A stretch of DNA of 37,690 bases, taken from contig NZ_CALNAT010000005.1 in NCBI RefSeq assembly GCF_937873925.1, positions 1 to 37,690 of the forward strand. Reading direction: 5' to 3'. A program made the position numbers and the translations under genes. This stretch comes from an uncultured Proteiniphilum sp. (GTDB taxonomy: Bacteria; Bacteroidota; Bacteroidia; Bacteroidales; Dysgonomonadaceae). The notes beneath the pieces are model-generated. The model saw only the letters and a list, made by a program, of their open reading frames with translations, was not told where the DNA came from and did not search any database. Positions 7,208 through 16,682 of this stretch are shown in pieces (positions within the stretch are counted from its first letter, which is position 1; the number at the start of each line of letters is the position of its first letter).

Positions 7208-7537
7208 TTAATCGAACAGATTGAGCGTGTCACAATAAGCCAACTCGCCTGCCACAATAGCTTCTATCTGCTCGTCGGTATAATCTCTTACTTTGTCTTT
7301 CCGGGCATTCCGGTAAATATATTCCAAAAGCTCGTCTTCATCGATCTCGATCTCGGAATCGTCATCGTCATCCTCATCGAGATACCCTTTTTCTTCGTAA
7401 AAGTCATAAATAAGATCTACAATGTAGTTGATCTCATCGTCGGAGAACTCATCCTGCATCTCCGTCGGCAGGTTCTCCCGGATGAAACGTAGAGAATCGT
7501 CTTCATCATACTCAAGTACTTTATCTTCCTGACTCAT
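7208..7537 (-). CDS. Conserved acidic protein of unknown function (109 aa)
   Basis: This 109-aa protein is very acidic. It has an Asp/Glu tract around residues 54-70 (DEDDDDDSEIEIDEDEL) and alternating helical segments such as DDEINYIVDLIYDFYEEKGY and DEQIEAIVAGELAYCDTL. There is no signal peptide or membrane segment. It resembles small acidic proteins annotated as hypothetical in Bacteroidales; I do not know a function. It stands alone between yidC and the OmpA lipoprotein on the same strand, with a 208-bp gap upstream. Confidence 0.82.
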   Translation of the reverse strand: MSQEDKVLEYDEDDSLRFIRENLPTEMQDEFSDDEINYIVDLIYDFYEEKGYLDEDDDDDSEIEIDEDELLEYIYRNARKDKVRDYTDEQIEAIVAGELAYCDTLNLFD

Positions 7538-7671
7538 GTGAATATGTTTTTAAAAATAAACGTTTACCTTGATAAATTAAAAACAAATATGGGAAAAATA
7601 AGTTCATACTACTGTTAAAAACTCATTTTTTTAAGAGGGATGTTGTTTTTCTCTATAGGAAAACCAAAGAG

Positions 7672-7723
7672 ATCTCCGGGCAACAGGAGATTGTCTGCTT
7701 CTATAAAGGTATACTGCAGACAA
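7672..7723 (-). terminator. Two consecutive hairpins downstream of yidC
   Basis: Downstream of the yidC stop, TTGTCTGC (7691-7698) and GCAGACAA (7716-7723) form a perfect 8-bp stem with a 17-nt loop. ATCTCC (7672-7677) and GGAGAT (7686-7691) form a second 6-bp stem with an 8-nt loop, followed on the minus strand by a T-rich run. This is a plausible end for the pyrG-yidC transcript. The first stem lies 23 bp past the stop codon. Confidence 0.45.
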
Positions 7724-7745
7724 CCTACCTATCCCGGCGCTCCCC

Positions 7746-9740
7746 TTAACGGCGAGTGTTGCGTTTGGCGTTTTCCTTGGCCTTCTCGCGCGCCATCTTT
7801 TCCTGCATCTTCTGCGCCTCTTCAAGACGCGCCATGAAGCCCGATTTCTTTTTGGGTTTCTTTTTGTTGGCCTCCAACTGCGCCAGGATCTTATTTTCGT
7901 CGATCACCTGCTTCATACCGAGAGTGAGCGCGATGGTAATAAGCGTAGAGAGGAAATAGTAATAGTTCAACCCGGCGGGATAGGTGTTGAGAAAGAAGAA
8001 CATGAAAACGGACATAAAGACGGGCATGTACTTCATACCGGGCATCGCCTGCGAACCGGTGTCGGTCATCGACATGTTGTACTTGGTGTAGAACACGTTG
8101 ACCACGGTCATAAGCAGACAGAACAGGCTGATATGATTACCCAGAAAACGGGTAACAAGGGGGATATTGCCGCTCCATGATATGATGGAATCGTAGGTAG
8201 AGAGGTCATCCGCCCAAAGGAAGCCCTGCTGCCGCAACTCGATGGCAGCCGGGAAGAAGAAGAAAAGGGCCAGCAGCACAGGCATCTGTATCAGCATGGG
8301 AAGGCAACCGCTCATGGGGTTGACACCGGCTTTGTTGTATAGCTCCATGGTGGCCTGCTGCCGCTTCATCATCATATCCTGCTCATTGCCGGGATATTTC
8401 TTTTCAAGCTCCTGTATCTGGGGACGAAGTACCCTCATTTTTGCCGACGACATGAACGATTTGTAGGTGAGCGGCAGGGTGATCAGTTTCACCATGAGGG
8501 TAAGGATGAGGATGATAAGCCCCATACCCCAATTGAGGGACAGGAAGAAGTTAAAGACGGGAATCACGAACCATTTGTTGACCCAACTGAGCCAGCGGTA
8601 GCCGAGGTATACATTCTCTTCCAGTTGCAGTTTGTCGGCACTGTCGGCGACATCCTTGTCGTAGGCCTTGAGCGTGTTGTAGTGTACCGGCCCGAAATAA
8701 TAATTGAAACCGGCGGAAACCAGGTCACTGTCAGGGCTTACCATGACGGGCACCCACCCTTCGGCCCTGTAATACTTGGTATAGTCGGGATCGTTAAGCA
8801 CTTCCGAGCTGAGAATAGTGTTGGTGAAAGGCTGCTTGCCGATAACGACGGAAGTGAAATACTGATCTTTGAACGAGAACCATTTGAGCGGTTCGGAGAG
8901 TTCCTTGCGATCGTTTTTGGACTCACTCATTTTCTGCACATCCTGCTTGTCATATTTATAGAGGATGCGGGTGAAGCGGTTCTCGAAGGTACGCCCTTTC
9001 TCCTGCTGACGGATCTTCTGCTCCCAGTTCATGCGGAAATTGGTGAGGCTTTCGGGGTGAAGGCCATTCTTCATGCCTGCCAGCCGCACATCGAAATCCA
9101 TCATATATTCATCGGCCGGAAGAGTGTAGACAAAATCGATATATTGTCCCGGGGCATGCTGCAGGCGCATAATGACGGAGTGGCCGTCAGCGCCGGGAAC
9201 AGGGGTAAAGATCTGATCTTCGGTGGTTAGGTGAACGCTGTTGCGGTTGAACAGGCTGAGGTTGAAGCGCGCTTCATCGCGACCGTCGAACAGTTGCAGG
9301 TTTTCCCCCGTATGCCGGAGGTATTCCTTGAGTTGTACCGACTGAATGGAGCCGCCTCGCGTACTGAGAAGGATTCGTATTTTTTCGTTCTCGAGGACGA
9401 CGGTTTCTTCCTGAGCAGGGACTGTCGGTTGCGTGCCAAAGGTTATGGAATCCACACTTTGTTCCGGGGTAGATACGATAGTCGTATCCGCCGGGGACGG
9501 GGCGCCTGCGCTAAAAAAATCGGCTACGGCGTTGCCTGTACCGGCCAGGGCGGTATCAGTCTGTGCGTCCACTCCATTTTGTTGCGCCTCCGGTTGGGCA
9601 CGTTCCGCTTCCACCATTGCAATGGAGTCGCGCATACGCTGCTGCGCCTCCATCTGTTCGCGGTTAGGCCTGTTATAAAGGGTAAAGCCAATAATGATGG
9701 CTGTAATAAGCAGTAATCCTGTGACTGTATTTTTATCCAT
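7746..9740 (-). CDS. yidC: Membrane protein insertase YidC
   Basis: The 664-aa Bacteroidetes-type YidC inserts and folds inner-membrane proteins, alone or with Sec. An N-terminal membrane helix (about 7-23) is followed by a Gln/Ala-rich linker and a large periplasmic beta domain (about 105-365). Then come the conserved helices, starting with FFLSLNWGMGLIILIL, and the cytoplasmic hairpin carrying MRVLRPQIQELEKKYPGNEQ. The segment NPMSGCLPMLIQMPVLLALF and the last helices around YYYFLSTLITIALTL complete the insertase core. The Lys/Arg-rich tail (KKKPKKKSG..NAKRNTRR) is consistent with ribosome contact. It starts 9 bp after the pyrG stop, so pyrG and yidC are co-transcribed. Confidence 0.97.
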   Translation of the reverse strand: MDKNTVTGLLLITAIIIGFTLYNRPNREQMEAQQRMRDSIAMVEAERAQPEAQQNGVDAQTDTALAGTGNAVADFFSAGAPSPADTTIVSTPEQSVDSITFGTQPTVPAQEETVVLENEKIRILLSTRGGSIQSVQLKEYLRHTGENLQLFDGRDEARFNLSLFNRNSVHLTTEDQIFTPVPGADGHSVIMRLQHAPGQYIDFVYTLPADEYMMDFDVRLAGMKNGLHPESLTNFRMNWEQKIRQQEKGRTFENRFTRILYKYDKQDVQKMSESKNDRKELSEPLKWFSFKDQYFTSVVIGKQPFTNTILSSEVLNDPDYTKYYRAEGWVPVMVSPDSDLVSAGFNYYFGPVHYNTLKAYDKDVADSADKLQLEENVYLGYRWLSWVNKWFVIPVFNFFLSLNWGMGLIILILTLMVKLITLPLTYKSFMSSAKMRVLRPQIQELEKKYPGNEQDMMMKRQQATMELYNKAGVNPMSGCLPMLIQMPVLLALFFFFPAAIELRQQGFLWADDLSTYDSIISWSGNIPLVTRFLGNHISLFCLLMTVVNVFYTKYNMSMTDTGSQAMPGMKYMPVFMSVFMFFFLNTYPAGLNYYYFLSTLITIALTLGMKQVIDENKILAQLEANKKKPKKKSGFMARLEEAQKMQEKMAREKAKENAKRNTRR

Positions 9741-9749
9741 TGTAGGTTT

Positions 9750-11369
<1,620 letters not shown>

Positions 11370-11408
11370 GATTGTGTATGATTTAGCGTGATGAATTTTT
11401 CAAAGTTG

Positions 11409-11416
11409 CAAAGGTA
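11409..11416 (-). promoter_or_regulatory. -7 box upstream of pyrG
   Basis: TACCTTTG on the minus strand fits TAnnTTTG and lies 40 bp before the pyrG ATG. No clear -33 TTTG is visible at the expected distance. Confidence 0.5.
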
Positions 11417-11459
11417 GTAAAAAAATTTGGTTGATTTAAAGATTTAATGATGAGTTAAT

Positions 11460-11490
11460 GTGACTAAAGTGACAATGAAAATAATGTGAC
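11460..11490. repeat. GTGAC short tandem block
   Basis: GTGAC starts at 11460, 11469 and 11486, the first two at 9-base spacing, within GTGACTAAAGTGACAAT. It leads directly into a 7-base-period array. The same pairing of blocks recurs at 34074-34152. Confidence 0.55.
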
Positions 11491-11496
11491 TAAAGT

Positions 11497-11566
11497 CTTG
11501 GTTCTTGAATCTTAAATTTTGAATCTTGAATCTTAAATCTTGAATCTTAAATCTTGAATCTTAAAT
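11497..11566. repeat. Heptameric tandem repeat array at the 3' end of ftsE
   Basis: The array consists of ten units of 7 bp of the form TCTTGAA / TCTTAAA. It includes three perfect tandem copies of the 14-mer CTTGAATCTTAAAT at 11525-11566. It ends on the stop codon of ftsE (TGA, minus strand, 11566-11568). Confidence 0.85.
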
Positions 11567-12237
11567 CACATAGGAATAAGGGATGTGTTTTCGCAACGCA
11601 TGATTTTACCGGGGAAGGCCTGTACGATAGAGTAATTATGGGTGGACATGATGACGGCGGTACCGCGCCCGGAGATTTCCTGCAGGAGGGCGACAATCTG
11701 GCTTCCGGTCTCGGGATCGAGGTTACCAGTGGGTTCGTCGGCCAGTATGAGGGCAGGCGAATTGAGCAGGGCGCGCGCGATCACCACGCGTTGCTGCTCC
11801 CCGCCCGACAACTCATGCGGCATCTTATAGGTTTTATTCTGCATGCCCACCTGCACCAGCACTTCATTGATCCGGTCCCTGATCTCGCGGCGGTTCTTCC
11901 AGCCGGTAGCGCGCAGCACAAACTCAAGGTTTTTCTCGACGGTGCGGTCGATAAGCAGTTGGAAATCCTGAAAAACAATACCTATTTTCCTGCGAAGAAA
12001 AGGAATCAGCCGGGGTTTGAGGCCGGCCAATTCGTAATCGAATACCCGTGCACTCCCCTCCCCGATGGGAAGTTCGGCATACATACTTTTCATCAGGGTG
12101 CTTTTTCCGGAACCTACCTTACCGATGATATAGAGGAAATCGCCGCGGTTGACAGTAAGATTGATATTGCGGAGGATGATATTTTCCTCGCGGTTGAGTT
12201 GTACATTCGAATAATTGACAAGTTGTTCCTGCACCAT
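11566..12237 (-). CDS. ftsE: Cell-division ATP-binding protein FtsE
   Basis: This is a 223-aa ABC ATPase of the FtsE type. FtsE, with the membrane protein FtsX, activates peptidoglycan hydrolases at the division site. Walker A is GKVGSGKST (39-47). The signature LSGGEQQRVVIARALLN and the Walker B region LILADEPTGNLDPETG are intact. The segment PFLRRKIGIVFQDFQLL is typical of FtsE rather than of other ABC proteins. No ftsX is adjacent; ftsE and ftsX are often unlinked in Bacteroidetes, so the partner is probably elsewhere. It starts 6 bp after a DUF4870 gene. The 3' end runs into a heptamer array. Confidence 0.9.
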   Translation of the reverse strand: MVQEQLVNYSNVQLNREENIILRNINLTVNRGDFLYIIGKVGSGKSTLMKSMYAELPIGEGSARVFDYELAGLKPRLIPFLRRKIGIVFQDFQLLIDRTVEKNLEFVLRATGWKNRREIRDRINEVLVQVGMQNKTYKMPHELSGGEQQRVVIARALLNSPALILADEPTGNLDPETGSQIVALLQEISGRGTAVIMSTHNYSIVQAFPGKIMRCENTSLIPM

Positions 12238-12243
12238 TATTGA

Positions 12244-12711
12244 CTATTTAATGAATTGGATGATAAACGGGTATTTCCAGTATTCTCCGTTGTTGGCTTT
12301 GACAGTGGCGATCACCACAAAGACGGCATAAAGTACACCCAACACAACGGCGACAGGGATACCGATCACAGTGATGCAGAGCACGACGGCATAAATGGCG
12401 TAGCTGATCGTGTAGTTGAGGATATTCTTGCCGTGCTTATCGACATTGGCGTTGGTATCTTTGTTGGTGATCCACATGAGGATGGGCACGATGAAGCCGG
12501 CTCCGGGAATAATGACTCCGGCAAACTGGGTGAGGTGCATGAGCATGAGATAGGTGTTTTCCTCGAGTCCGAACAACGGCTTCCTGCCGGCATTACTGAA
12601 GGCACTGCCCTGGTCGTTGAGAATCTTTTCTTTCTCGCGTTGATATTCCTCTTCGGAAATACTTCCTTTCTCCCGTAATTCGTCGAGAATTTTTAAATCT
12701 TCGTATTTCAT
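12244..12711 (-). CDS. SHOCT-DUF4870 small membrane protein
   Basis: This 155-aa protein has an N-terminal SHOCT-like helix pair (ILDELREKGSISEEEYQREK, about residues 8-27) followed by a DUF4870 domain with about three membrane helices. These are LMLMHLTQFAGVIIPGAGFI, the amphipathic segment around NVDKHGKNILNYTISYAIYA, and a hydrophobic run to about residue 140. DUF4870 (Tic20-like) proteins have no well-defined function. It precedes ftsE by 6 bp and is probably co-transcribed. Its ATG lies inside the left arm of a 45-bp dispersed element (12706-12750). Confidence 0.87.
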   Translation of the reverse strand: MKYEDLKILDELREKGSISEEEYQREKEKILNDQGSAFSNAGRKPLFGLEENTYLMLMHLTQFAGVIIPGAGFIVPILMWITNKDTNANVDKHGKNILNYTISYAIYAVVLCITVIGIPVAVVLGVLYAVFVVIATVKANNGEYWKYPFIIQFIK

Positions 12712-12750
12712 ACGTCAATATTTATTTTTAACATTAGGGTCGGATGGAAC
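12706..12750 (-). repeat. 45-bp inverted-ended dispersed element, copy A
   Basis: On the plus strand the element runs from TTTCATACGT to TCGGATGGAAC with the A/T-rich core AATATTTATTT between them. It is the most diverged of the four copies: its interior matches copy D (29564-29608), while its arms are imperfect. It contains the start codon of the DUF4870 gene. Confidence 0.6.
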
Positions 12751-12885
12751 CTGAAACGATCAGTTAATTTAACGATTTTCGGGTTGGTAATTATCAAACC
12801 GGTACCTCATCACATCATCAAATTGACTTACGTGCCCGTTCCATTTTTAGGGTATAACTTTATAGTAAAACTAAAAGCGCCGGTA

Positions 12886-13482
12886 TCAGGAACCAAGTAA
12901 TGAATCGATAGTCTCTACCATCCGTTCGAATTCCTCTTCTTCGAACAGCCGCGTGAGCATTACGATCTTCCCTTCCCTGTCGATAATGATATTACGGGTG
13001 ATACCCGCGCTTTTTTCGGCGTACAACCCGAATATACCGGCATCGGGATCCATCCCTATGGGATAAGTTACCCCGGTGGCTTCAATAAGCTCCCGGATTT
13101 TCTCTGCCGGCTCCTCACGGTCGATACCGTAAAGGGCGAATTCAGGATTCCCTTTGTGACGCTGCCAGATGCGCGACTCAATATGGGGCATCTCCTTACG
13201 GCATACGCCGCACCAACTGGCGGTGAACTGCAACATCACCACCTTTCCCCGCAGGGATGAGAGGGTAACATGGCTGCCGTCGGGCAACTCCATGGTAAAA
13301 TCGGGCGCCTGGTCGCCCACCTCCACCAGAAATTGACGGTCACCGTCACCTGGTGTTTCCTGTATCACGGCGGTACTGTCGGATAATATGCCGGATGCGT
13401 CGGACCTCTTTTCGGAAGAGGCAGTGCAGGAAAACAGCAATACAACCGCGAGGAAACTATAGAGTATAAAAAATTTACGCAT
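12886..13482 (-). CDS. TlpA/ResA-like thioredoxin-fold lipoprotein
   Basis: This redox protein has a lipoprotein signal (MRKFFILYSF, then LLFSC with Cys19). Its thioredoxin-like domain starts near residue 55 (VGDQAPDFTMELPDG) and carries the active site FTASWCGVCRKEMP (Cys91/Cys94). TlpA/ResA proteins are membrane-anchored thiol reductases of the periplasm, used for cytochrome maturation or general disulfide reduction. The reading frame is open upstream to 13674, but a -7 box at 13521-13528 would start transcription near 13515. I therefore place the start at 13482, with 13494 (MTIDMRKFF) as the alternative. The stop overlaps a heptamer-type repeat. Confidence 0.85.
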   Translation of the reverse strand: MRKFFILYSFLAVVLLFSCTASSEKRSDASGILSDSTAVIQETPGDGDRQFLVEVGDQAPDFTMELPDGSHVTLSSLRGKVVMLQFTASWCGVCRKEMPHIESRIWQRHKGNPEFALYGIDREEPAEKIRELIEATGVTYPIGMDPDAGIFGLYAEKSAGITRNIIIDREGKIVMLTRLFEEEEFERMVETIDSLLGS

Positions 13483-13520
13483 ATCAATTGTCATGACTAA
13501 TTTTAAACCCGTCGGTTTCG

Positions 13521-13528
13521 CAAAGATA
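13521..13528 (-). promoter_or_regulatory. -7 box of the TlpA-like gene
   Basis: TATCTTTG on the minus strand lies 38 bp before the ATG at 13482. It rules out the long upstream extension of the reading frame. The sequence further upstream (13552-13600), beginning TTTCATATGATT, looks like a decayed copy of the 45-bp element. Confidence 0.6.
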
Positions 13529-13625
13529 TATTTTTTTCCGAATATCCTTGTTTTCATATGATTTAAATTATATATTTTAATTTCATTAGACACTCCAAAC
13601 TTATCACTTATTGGTTTACGGACTA

Positions 13626-13660
13626 TTTTGACTCTTGGCTCTTTATCCTTTATTCTTGTT
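13626..13660. repeat. Heptamer array overlapping the end of the VanZ-like gene
   Basis: Five 7-bp units, TTTTGAC TCTTGGC TCTTTAT and two more ending TCTTGTT, run through the last six codons of the VanZ-like gene including its TAA (13643-13645). The C-terminal residues NKNKG are therefore encoded by the repeat. Confidence 0.7.
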
Positions 13661-14032
13661 TCTGAAGAAAACAATTATCAACAGGGTGGCGGCAAGCGAG
13701 CCGAGGATGTCGGCAATCCAGTCGCCCCACTCCGCACTTCGGGATGCAAAGAAATATTTCTGCAGCAGTTCGATGCCGCCTCCGTAAAGCACGGGCACGA
13801 AAAACCCCCAGAAGACCCAGCGGAAAGCGGGGGGATTTCTTTTGTGCAACCGGTAATAATCGACCAGCGAGACGGCTGAAAGGAAAAAAAACATGCCAAA
13901 ATGCACCAGCTTATCCCACGGAATACCTTCGGGCATGCCGGGTATCTGGGAAGGCGTGAGGAGACAGGTGGCAATGAAAATTAGCATCCCTGTGAACAAG
14001 GGCAGGAATGTATAACGCAGGAGGATCTTCAT
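13643..14032 (-). CDS. VanZ-like family membrane protein
   Basis: The 129-aa protein has four hydrophobic segments (about 4-24, 41-59, 74-90 and 108-123). It has the VanZ family features DKLVHFGMFFFLS and YGGGIELLQKYFFASRSAEWGDWIADILGS. VanZ-like proteins are small integral membrane proteins; VanZ itself gives low-level teicoplanin resistance, but chromosomal homologues have no proven role. Length and topology fit. A -7 box lies 29 bp upstream. The last residues come from a heptameric repeat and may vary among relatives. Confidence 0.88.
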   Translation of the reverse strand: MKILLRYTFLPLFTGMLIFIATCLLTPSQIPGMPEGIPWDKLVHFGMFFFLSAVSLVDYYRLHKRNPPAFRWVFWGFFVPVLYGGGIELLQKYFFASRSAEWGDWIADILGSLAATLLIIVFFRNKNKG

Positions 14033-14060
14033 AAGCGAATGATTGAACTGTGAACGGCTG

Positions 14061-14068
14061 CAAAGATA
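14061..14068 (-). promoter_or_regulatory. -7 box of the VanZ-like gene
   Basis: TATCTTTG on the minus strand lies 29 bp before the ATG and would give a leader of about 20 nt. No strong -33 TTTG is visible. The rest of the 250-bp divergent gap to the S41 protease gene shows no gene. Confidence 0.55.
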
Positions 14069-14282
14069 ATAAAAAACCGGTTGTTTTCGTTATGAGCCAC
14101 GCGTACTTTGCCGGCAAAATGAAAAACAGGCTGCCGGAAGGGGTTTTTATAAACATATAAGAGCAGGGATTTATAAACATATAACTAAAACTACATTTCA
14201 TTTTCATGAAAAATTTGTTCCTTTGCCATTCGATATAAGAAGGTGGGCAGGTGATCAGGCGGAAAGAGGATAAATTTATGAA

Positions 14283-16019
14283 ATGAATATGAATCTATTA
14301 AACAATATGAGAAGAATCATTCTTTGTATGCTGGTGGTTTTTACAGTGCTGCAGGCGACAGCGCAGACGCCGGCTGAAGACAAAAATCAACGTTATTTCG
14401 ACATCAACAAAAATATCGATATCTTTAACTCGGTACTGCGCGAACTGGACATGTTTTATGTGGACAGTGTAGAGGTGAACAATCTGGTACAGGGCAGTAT
14501 CCGGAATATGCTGACACGGCTGGATCCCTACACGGAGTATTATCCGGAGGAGAACATGGAAGACCTGCAGTTCATGACGACTGGCGAATATGGGGGTATC
14601 GGGGCGATCATTTCCTCTAACAACGGACAGGTGGTGATCAATGAGCCGTATGAGGGACTGCCGGCGGATAAGGCCGGGCTGAAGGCGGGCGACGCTATCC
14701 TGGAGATCGACGGAAACGATATGCGGAAATCGACGGTAAAGGAGGTGAGCGACAGGCTGAAAGGGACACCGGGTACCTCCCTCGAGTTGACAATCCTCCG
14801 ACCGGGTGAAAAACGGGAACGGAAACTGACGATACTGCGGGAGAAAATCGAGGTTGATCCCGTCACATACGCGGGAGTGACGGATGAGAAGATCGGTTAT
14901 TTTCATTTCGGGAGCTTCACGACACGAAGCGCCGACCGGCTGAAGAAAACGGTGCAGGAGCTGAAAGAAAAGGGGGCGACGTCTTTGATCATGGACCTGC
15001 GTGGTAACGGCGGTGGCATTCTGGACGAGGCGGTGGACGTAGTGAACCTGTTTGTTCCGAAAGGGGAAGAGATCGTATCGACCAAAGGGAAGATGAAGCA
15101 ATGGGACAGAACCTACCTGACCCGTAACCAACCGTTGGATGAGATCATTCCTATCGTGGTACTGATCGATACCGGGTCGGCATCGGCATCGGAGATCGTG
15201 GCGGGAGGGCTGCAAGACCTCGACCGGGCGGTGATCGTGGGTAACCGGTCGTTCGGAAAGGGTTTGGTACAAACGCCGCGCGACCTTCCATACGGAGGAA
15301 ACATCAAGATCACCACATCAAAATATTATATTCCGAGCGGACGCTGTATCCAGGCGCTGGATTACTCGCACCGTAATCCGGACGGAAGCGTGGCACGGGT
15401 ACCGGATTCGCTGACGAACGTATTTAAAACCCGGAACGGGCGTGAAGTGCGCGACGGGGGCGGAATTACACCGGATATTGCCATTCCTCAGCGTGCGGGA
15501 GGAACGATCGCATTCTACCTGATGGTGGACAACGTGATCTTTGATTATGTAACAGAATGGGTTCAGCAACACAAGGAGATTACCCCACCCAACGAGTTCA
15601 GGCTTGCGGAAAGCGATTACGAAATGTTTAAGGAATTTGTGAAGAAACGGGATTTCGAATACGATCAGTTGAGCGAACGTTCGCTTCAACAACTGAAAAA
15701 CATGATGGAATTCGAGGGATACATGGATGTGGCGAAAGAGGAGTTCGCAGCGCTGGAGACGAAGTTGCATCCGAATCTGGAACGGGACCTGGAGCTGTTC
15801 AAAGAGGATATTACGAGCATCATTGAATCGGAGATCGTGCAGCGTTTTTATTATAAGAAGGGAGTATTGCTGCATCAACTGTCGAATGACAAGGTGTTCG
15901 ACAAGGCGGTGGAGGTACTCCAGGATCAGGAGATGTATCGGTCGTTACTCCGACCGCTACCGGTAAAGGTGCCACCTGCAGGGGAAATTAAAGAGAAACT
16001 GCAGAATCAGTATTCGTGA
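14283..16019 (+). CDS. S41-family C-terminal processing peptidase with PDZ domain
   Basis: This 578-aa exported serine protease has an N-terminal signal peptide (hydrophobic about 10-24, ending ATAQTP). The PDZ domain spans about 95-190 (EYGGIGAIISSNNGQVVI, GLKAGDAILEIDG). The S41 catalytic domain spans about 195-400. TGSASASEI (297-305) supplies the catalytic serine, and SFGKGLVQ supplies Lys326 of the Ser-Lys dyad. The C-terminal third (about 430-578) is a helical extension common in Bacteroidetes homologues. CtpA/Prc proteins trim periplasmic and envelope proteins. An inner ATG (MRRIILCML) is another possible start. The stop lies in a short stem-loop. Confidence 0.93.
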   Translation: MNMNLLNNMRRIILCMLVVFTVLQATAQTPAEDKNQRYFDINKNIDIFNSVLRELDMFYVDSVEVNNLVQGSIRNMLTRLDPYTEYYPEENMEDLQFMTTGEYGGIGAIISSNNGQVVINEPYEGLPADKAGLKAGDAILEIDGNDMRKSTVKEVSDRLKGTPGTSLELTILRPGEKRERKLTILREKIEVDPVTYAGVTDEKIGYFHFGSFTTRSADRLKKTVQELKEKGATSLIMDLRGNGGGILDEAVDVVNLFVPKGEEIVSTKGKMKQWDRTYLTRNQPLDEIIPIVVLIDTGSASASEIVAGGLQDLDRAVIVGNRSFGKGLVQTPRDLPYGGNIKITTSKYYIPSGRCIQALDYSHRNPDGSVARVPDSLTNVFKTRNGREVRDGGGITPDIAIPQRAGGTIAFYLMVDNVIFDYVTEWVQQHKEITPPNEFRLAESDYEMFKEFVKKRDFEYDQLSERSLQQLKNMMEFEGYMDVAKEEFAALETKLHPNLERDLELFKEDITSIIESEIVQRFYYKKGVLLHQLSNDKVFDKAVEVLQDQEMYRSLLRPLPVKVPPAGEIKEKLQNQYS

Positions 16020-16039
16020 ATAAGAGCAAAGATTCACGA
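16014..16039 (+). terminator. Stem-loop across the S41 protease stop codon
   Basis: TCGTGAAT (16014-16021) and ATTCACGA (16032-16039) are a perfect 8-bp inverted repeat with a 10-nt loop. The TGA (16017-16019) lies in the left arm. There is no T-run after it, so it may be a weak terminator or a 3' stabilising hairpin. Confidence 0.35.
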
Positions 16040-16095
16040 GCCAGACCTCAATAGTAAAGGACCAAGAACCCGGCGTCAGGAATCAAAAGTCAAAA
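16040..16095. repeat. Heptamer array downstream of the S41 protease gene
   Basis: Eight 7-bp units are read on the plus strand, starting GCCAGAC and including ACCAAGA, GTCAGGA, ATCAAAA and GTCAAAA. The reverse complement has the TCTTGGN/TTTTGAN form seen in the other arrays. The rest of the 240-bp gap before mgtC shows no gene. Confidence 0.65.
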
Positions 16096-16259
16096 CAGCT
16101 TATAAACTAAAAGTGATAAGTGGAGGGTATACTAGTTGAGGTAGATGGAAGGAGAATAGAGTGAGAGATGCTTGGTGTAACTTGGACGAAACAAACGAAT
16201 TACAGCCAGTTTAAATATCACACGAAGGGTGAATAAACAAAACAAATAAATAGCTGAAG

Positions 16260-16682
16260 ATGATGTCTCTGGAATTTGTGATCCGATTGCTGGCAGCGAC
16301 CGTAGCGGGCGGCACACTGGGGCTGGAGCGTGAATCGAATAACAAGAGCGCGGGCTTGCGAACAAACACGCTGGTAGCGGTGGGTGCCTCCATCTTCGTC
16401 ATGATCTCCACCCGGATACTGGAGGAAAGCACGGGAGACCCGACGCGGGTGGTAGGACAGATCGTGACCGGGATCGGTTTCCTGGGCGCCGGTGTGATCC
16501 TGCACCAGGGCTCGAACGTGAAGGGATTAACCACCGCGGCCACGGTCTGGTGCAGTGCGGCGCTGGGATGCCTCGCCGGCTTCGGGATGTACTGGGAACT
16601 GGCGGCATCAACCCTTCTGGTGATCCTCATCAATACAGTATTCAAAAAGACGGATAAATGGTTTCCGGGGAGAAAACCCTGA
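16260..16682 (+). CDS. MgtC/SapB-family membrane protein
   Basis: This 140-aa protein is the compact membrane domain of the MgtC/SapB family. It shows GGTLGLERESNNKSAGLRTNTLVAVGA (about 17-43), QIVTGIGFLGAGVILHQGSNVKGLTTAATVW (about 66-96) and a final hydrophobic helix. MgtC proteins are linked to magnesium limitation, and in pathogens to survival in macrophages, by acting on the F-ATPase. This copy lacks the soluble C-terminal domain of Salmonella MgtC, as many family members do. Its TGA is immediately followed by the stop of the convergent DUF1460 gene, with no gap. Confidence 0.92.
   Translation: MMSLEFVIRLLAATVAGGTLGLERESNNKSAGLRTNTLVAVGASIFVMISTRILEESTGDPTRVVGQIVTGIGFLGAGVILHQGSNVKGLTTAATVWCSAALGCLAGFGMYWELAASTLLVILINTVFKKTDKWFPGRKP

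Noticed and set aside
11497..11566. Heptamer array as a CRISPR
   Set aside because: The units are 7-14 bp with no unique spacers and no cas genes nearby.
13483..13674. A 64-residue N-terminal extension of the TlpA-like protein
   Set aside because: It would overlap the VanZ-like gene, precedes a normal lipoprotein signal peptide, and lies upstream of the -7 box at 13521-13528.
14298..15272. A 324-codon open frame antisense to the S41 protease gene
   Set aside because: It is opposite the PDZ and catalytic regions, is rich in His, Arg and Gln as expected of antisense translation, and has no domain.
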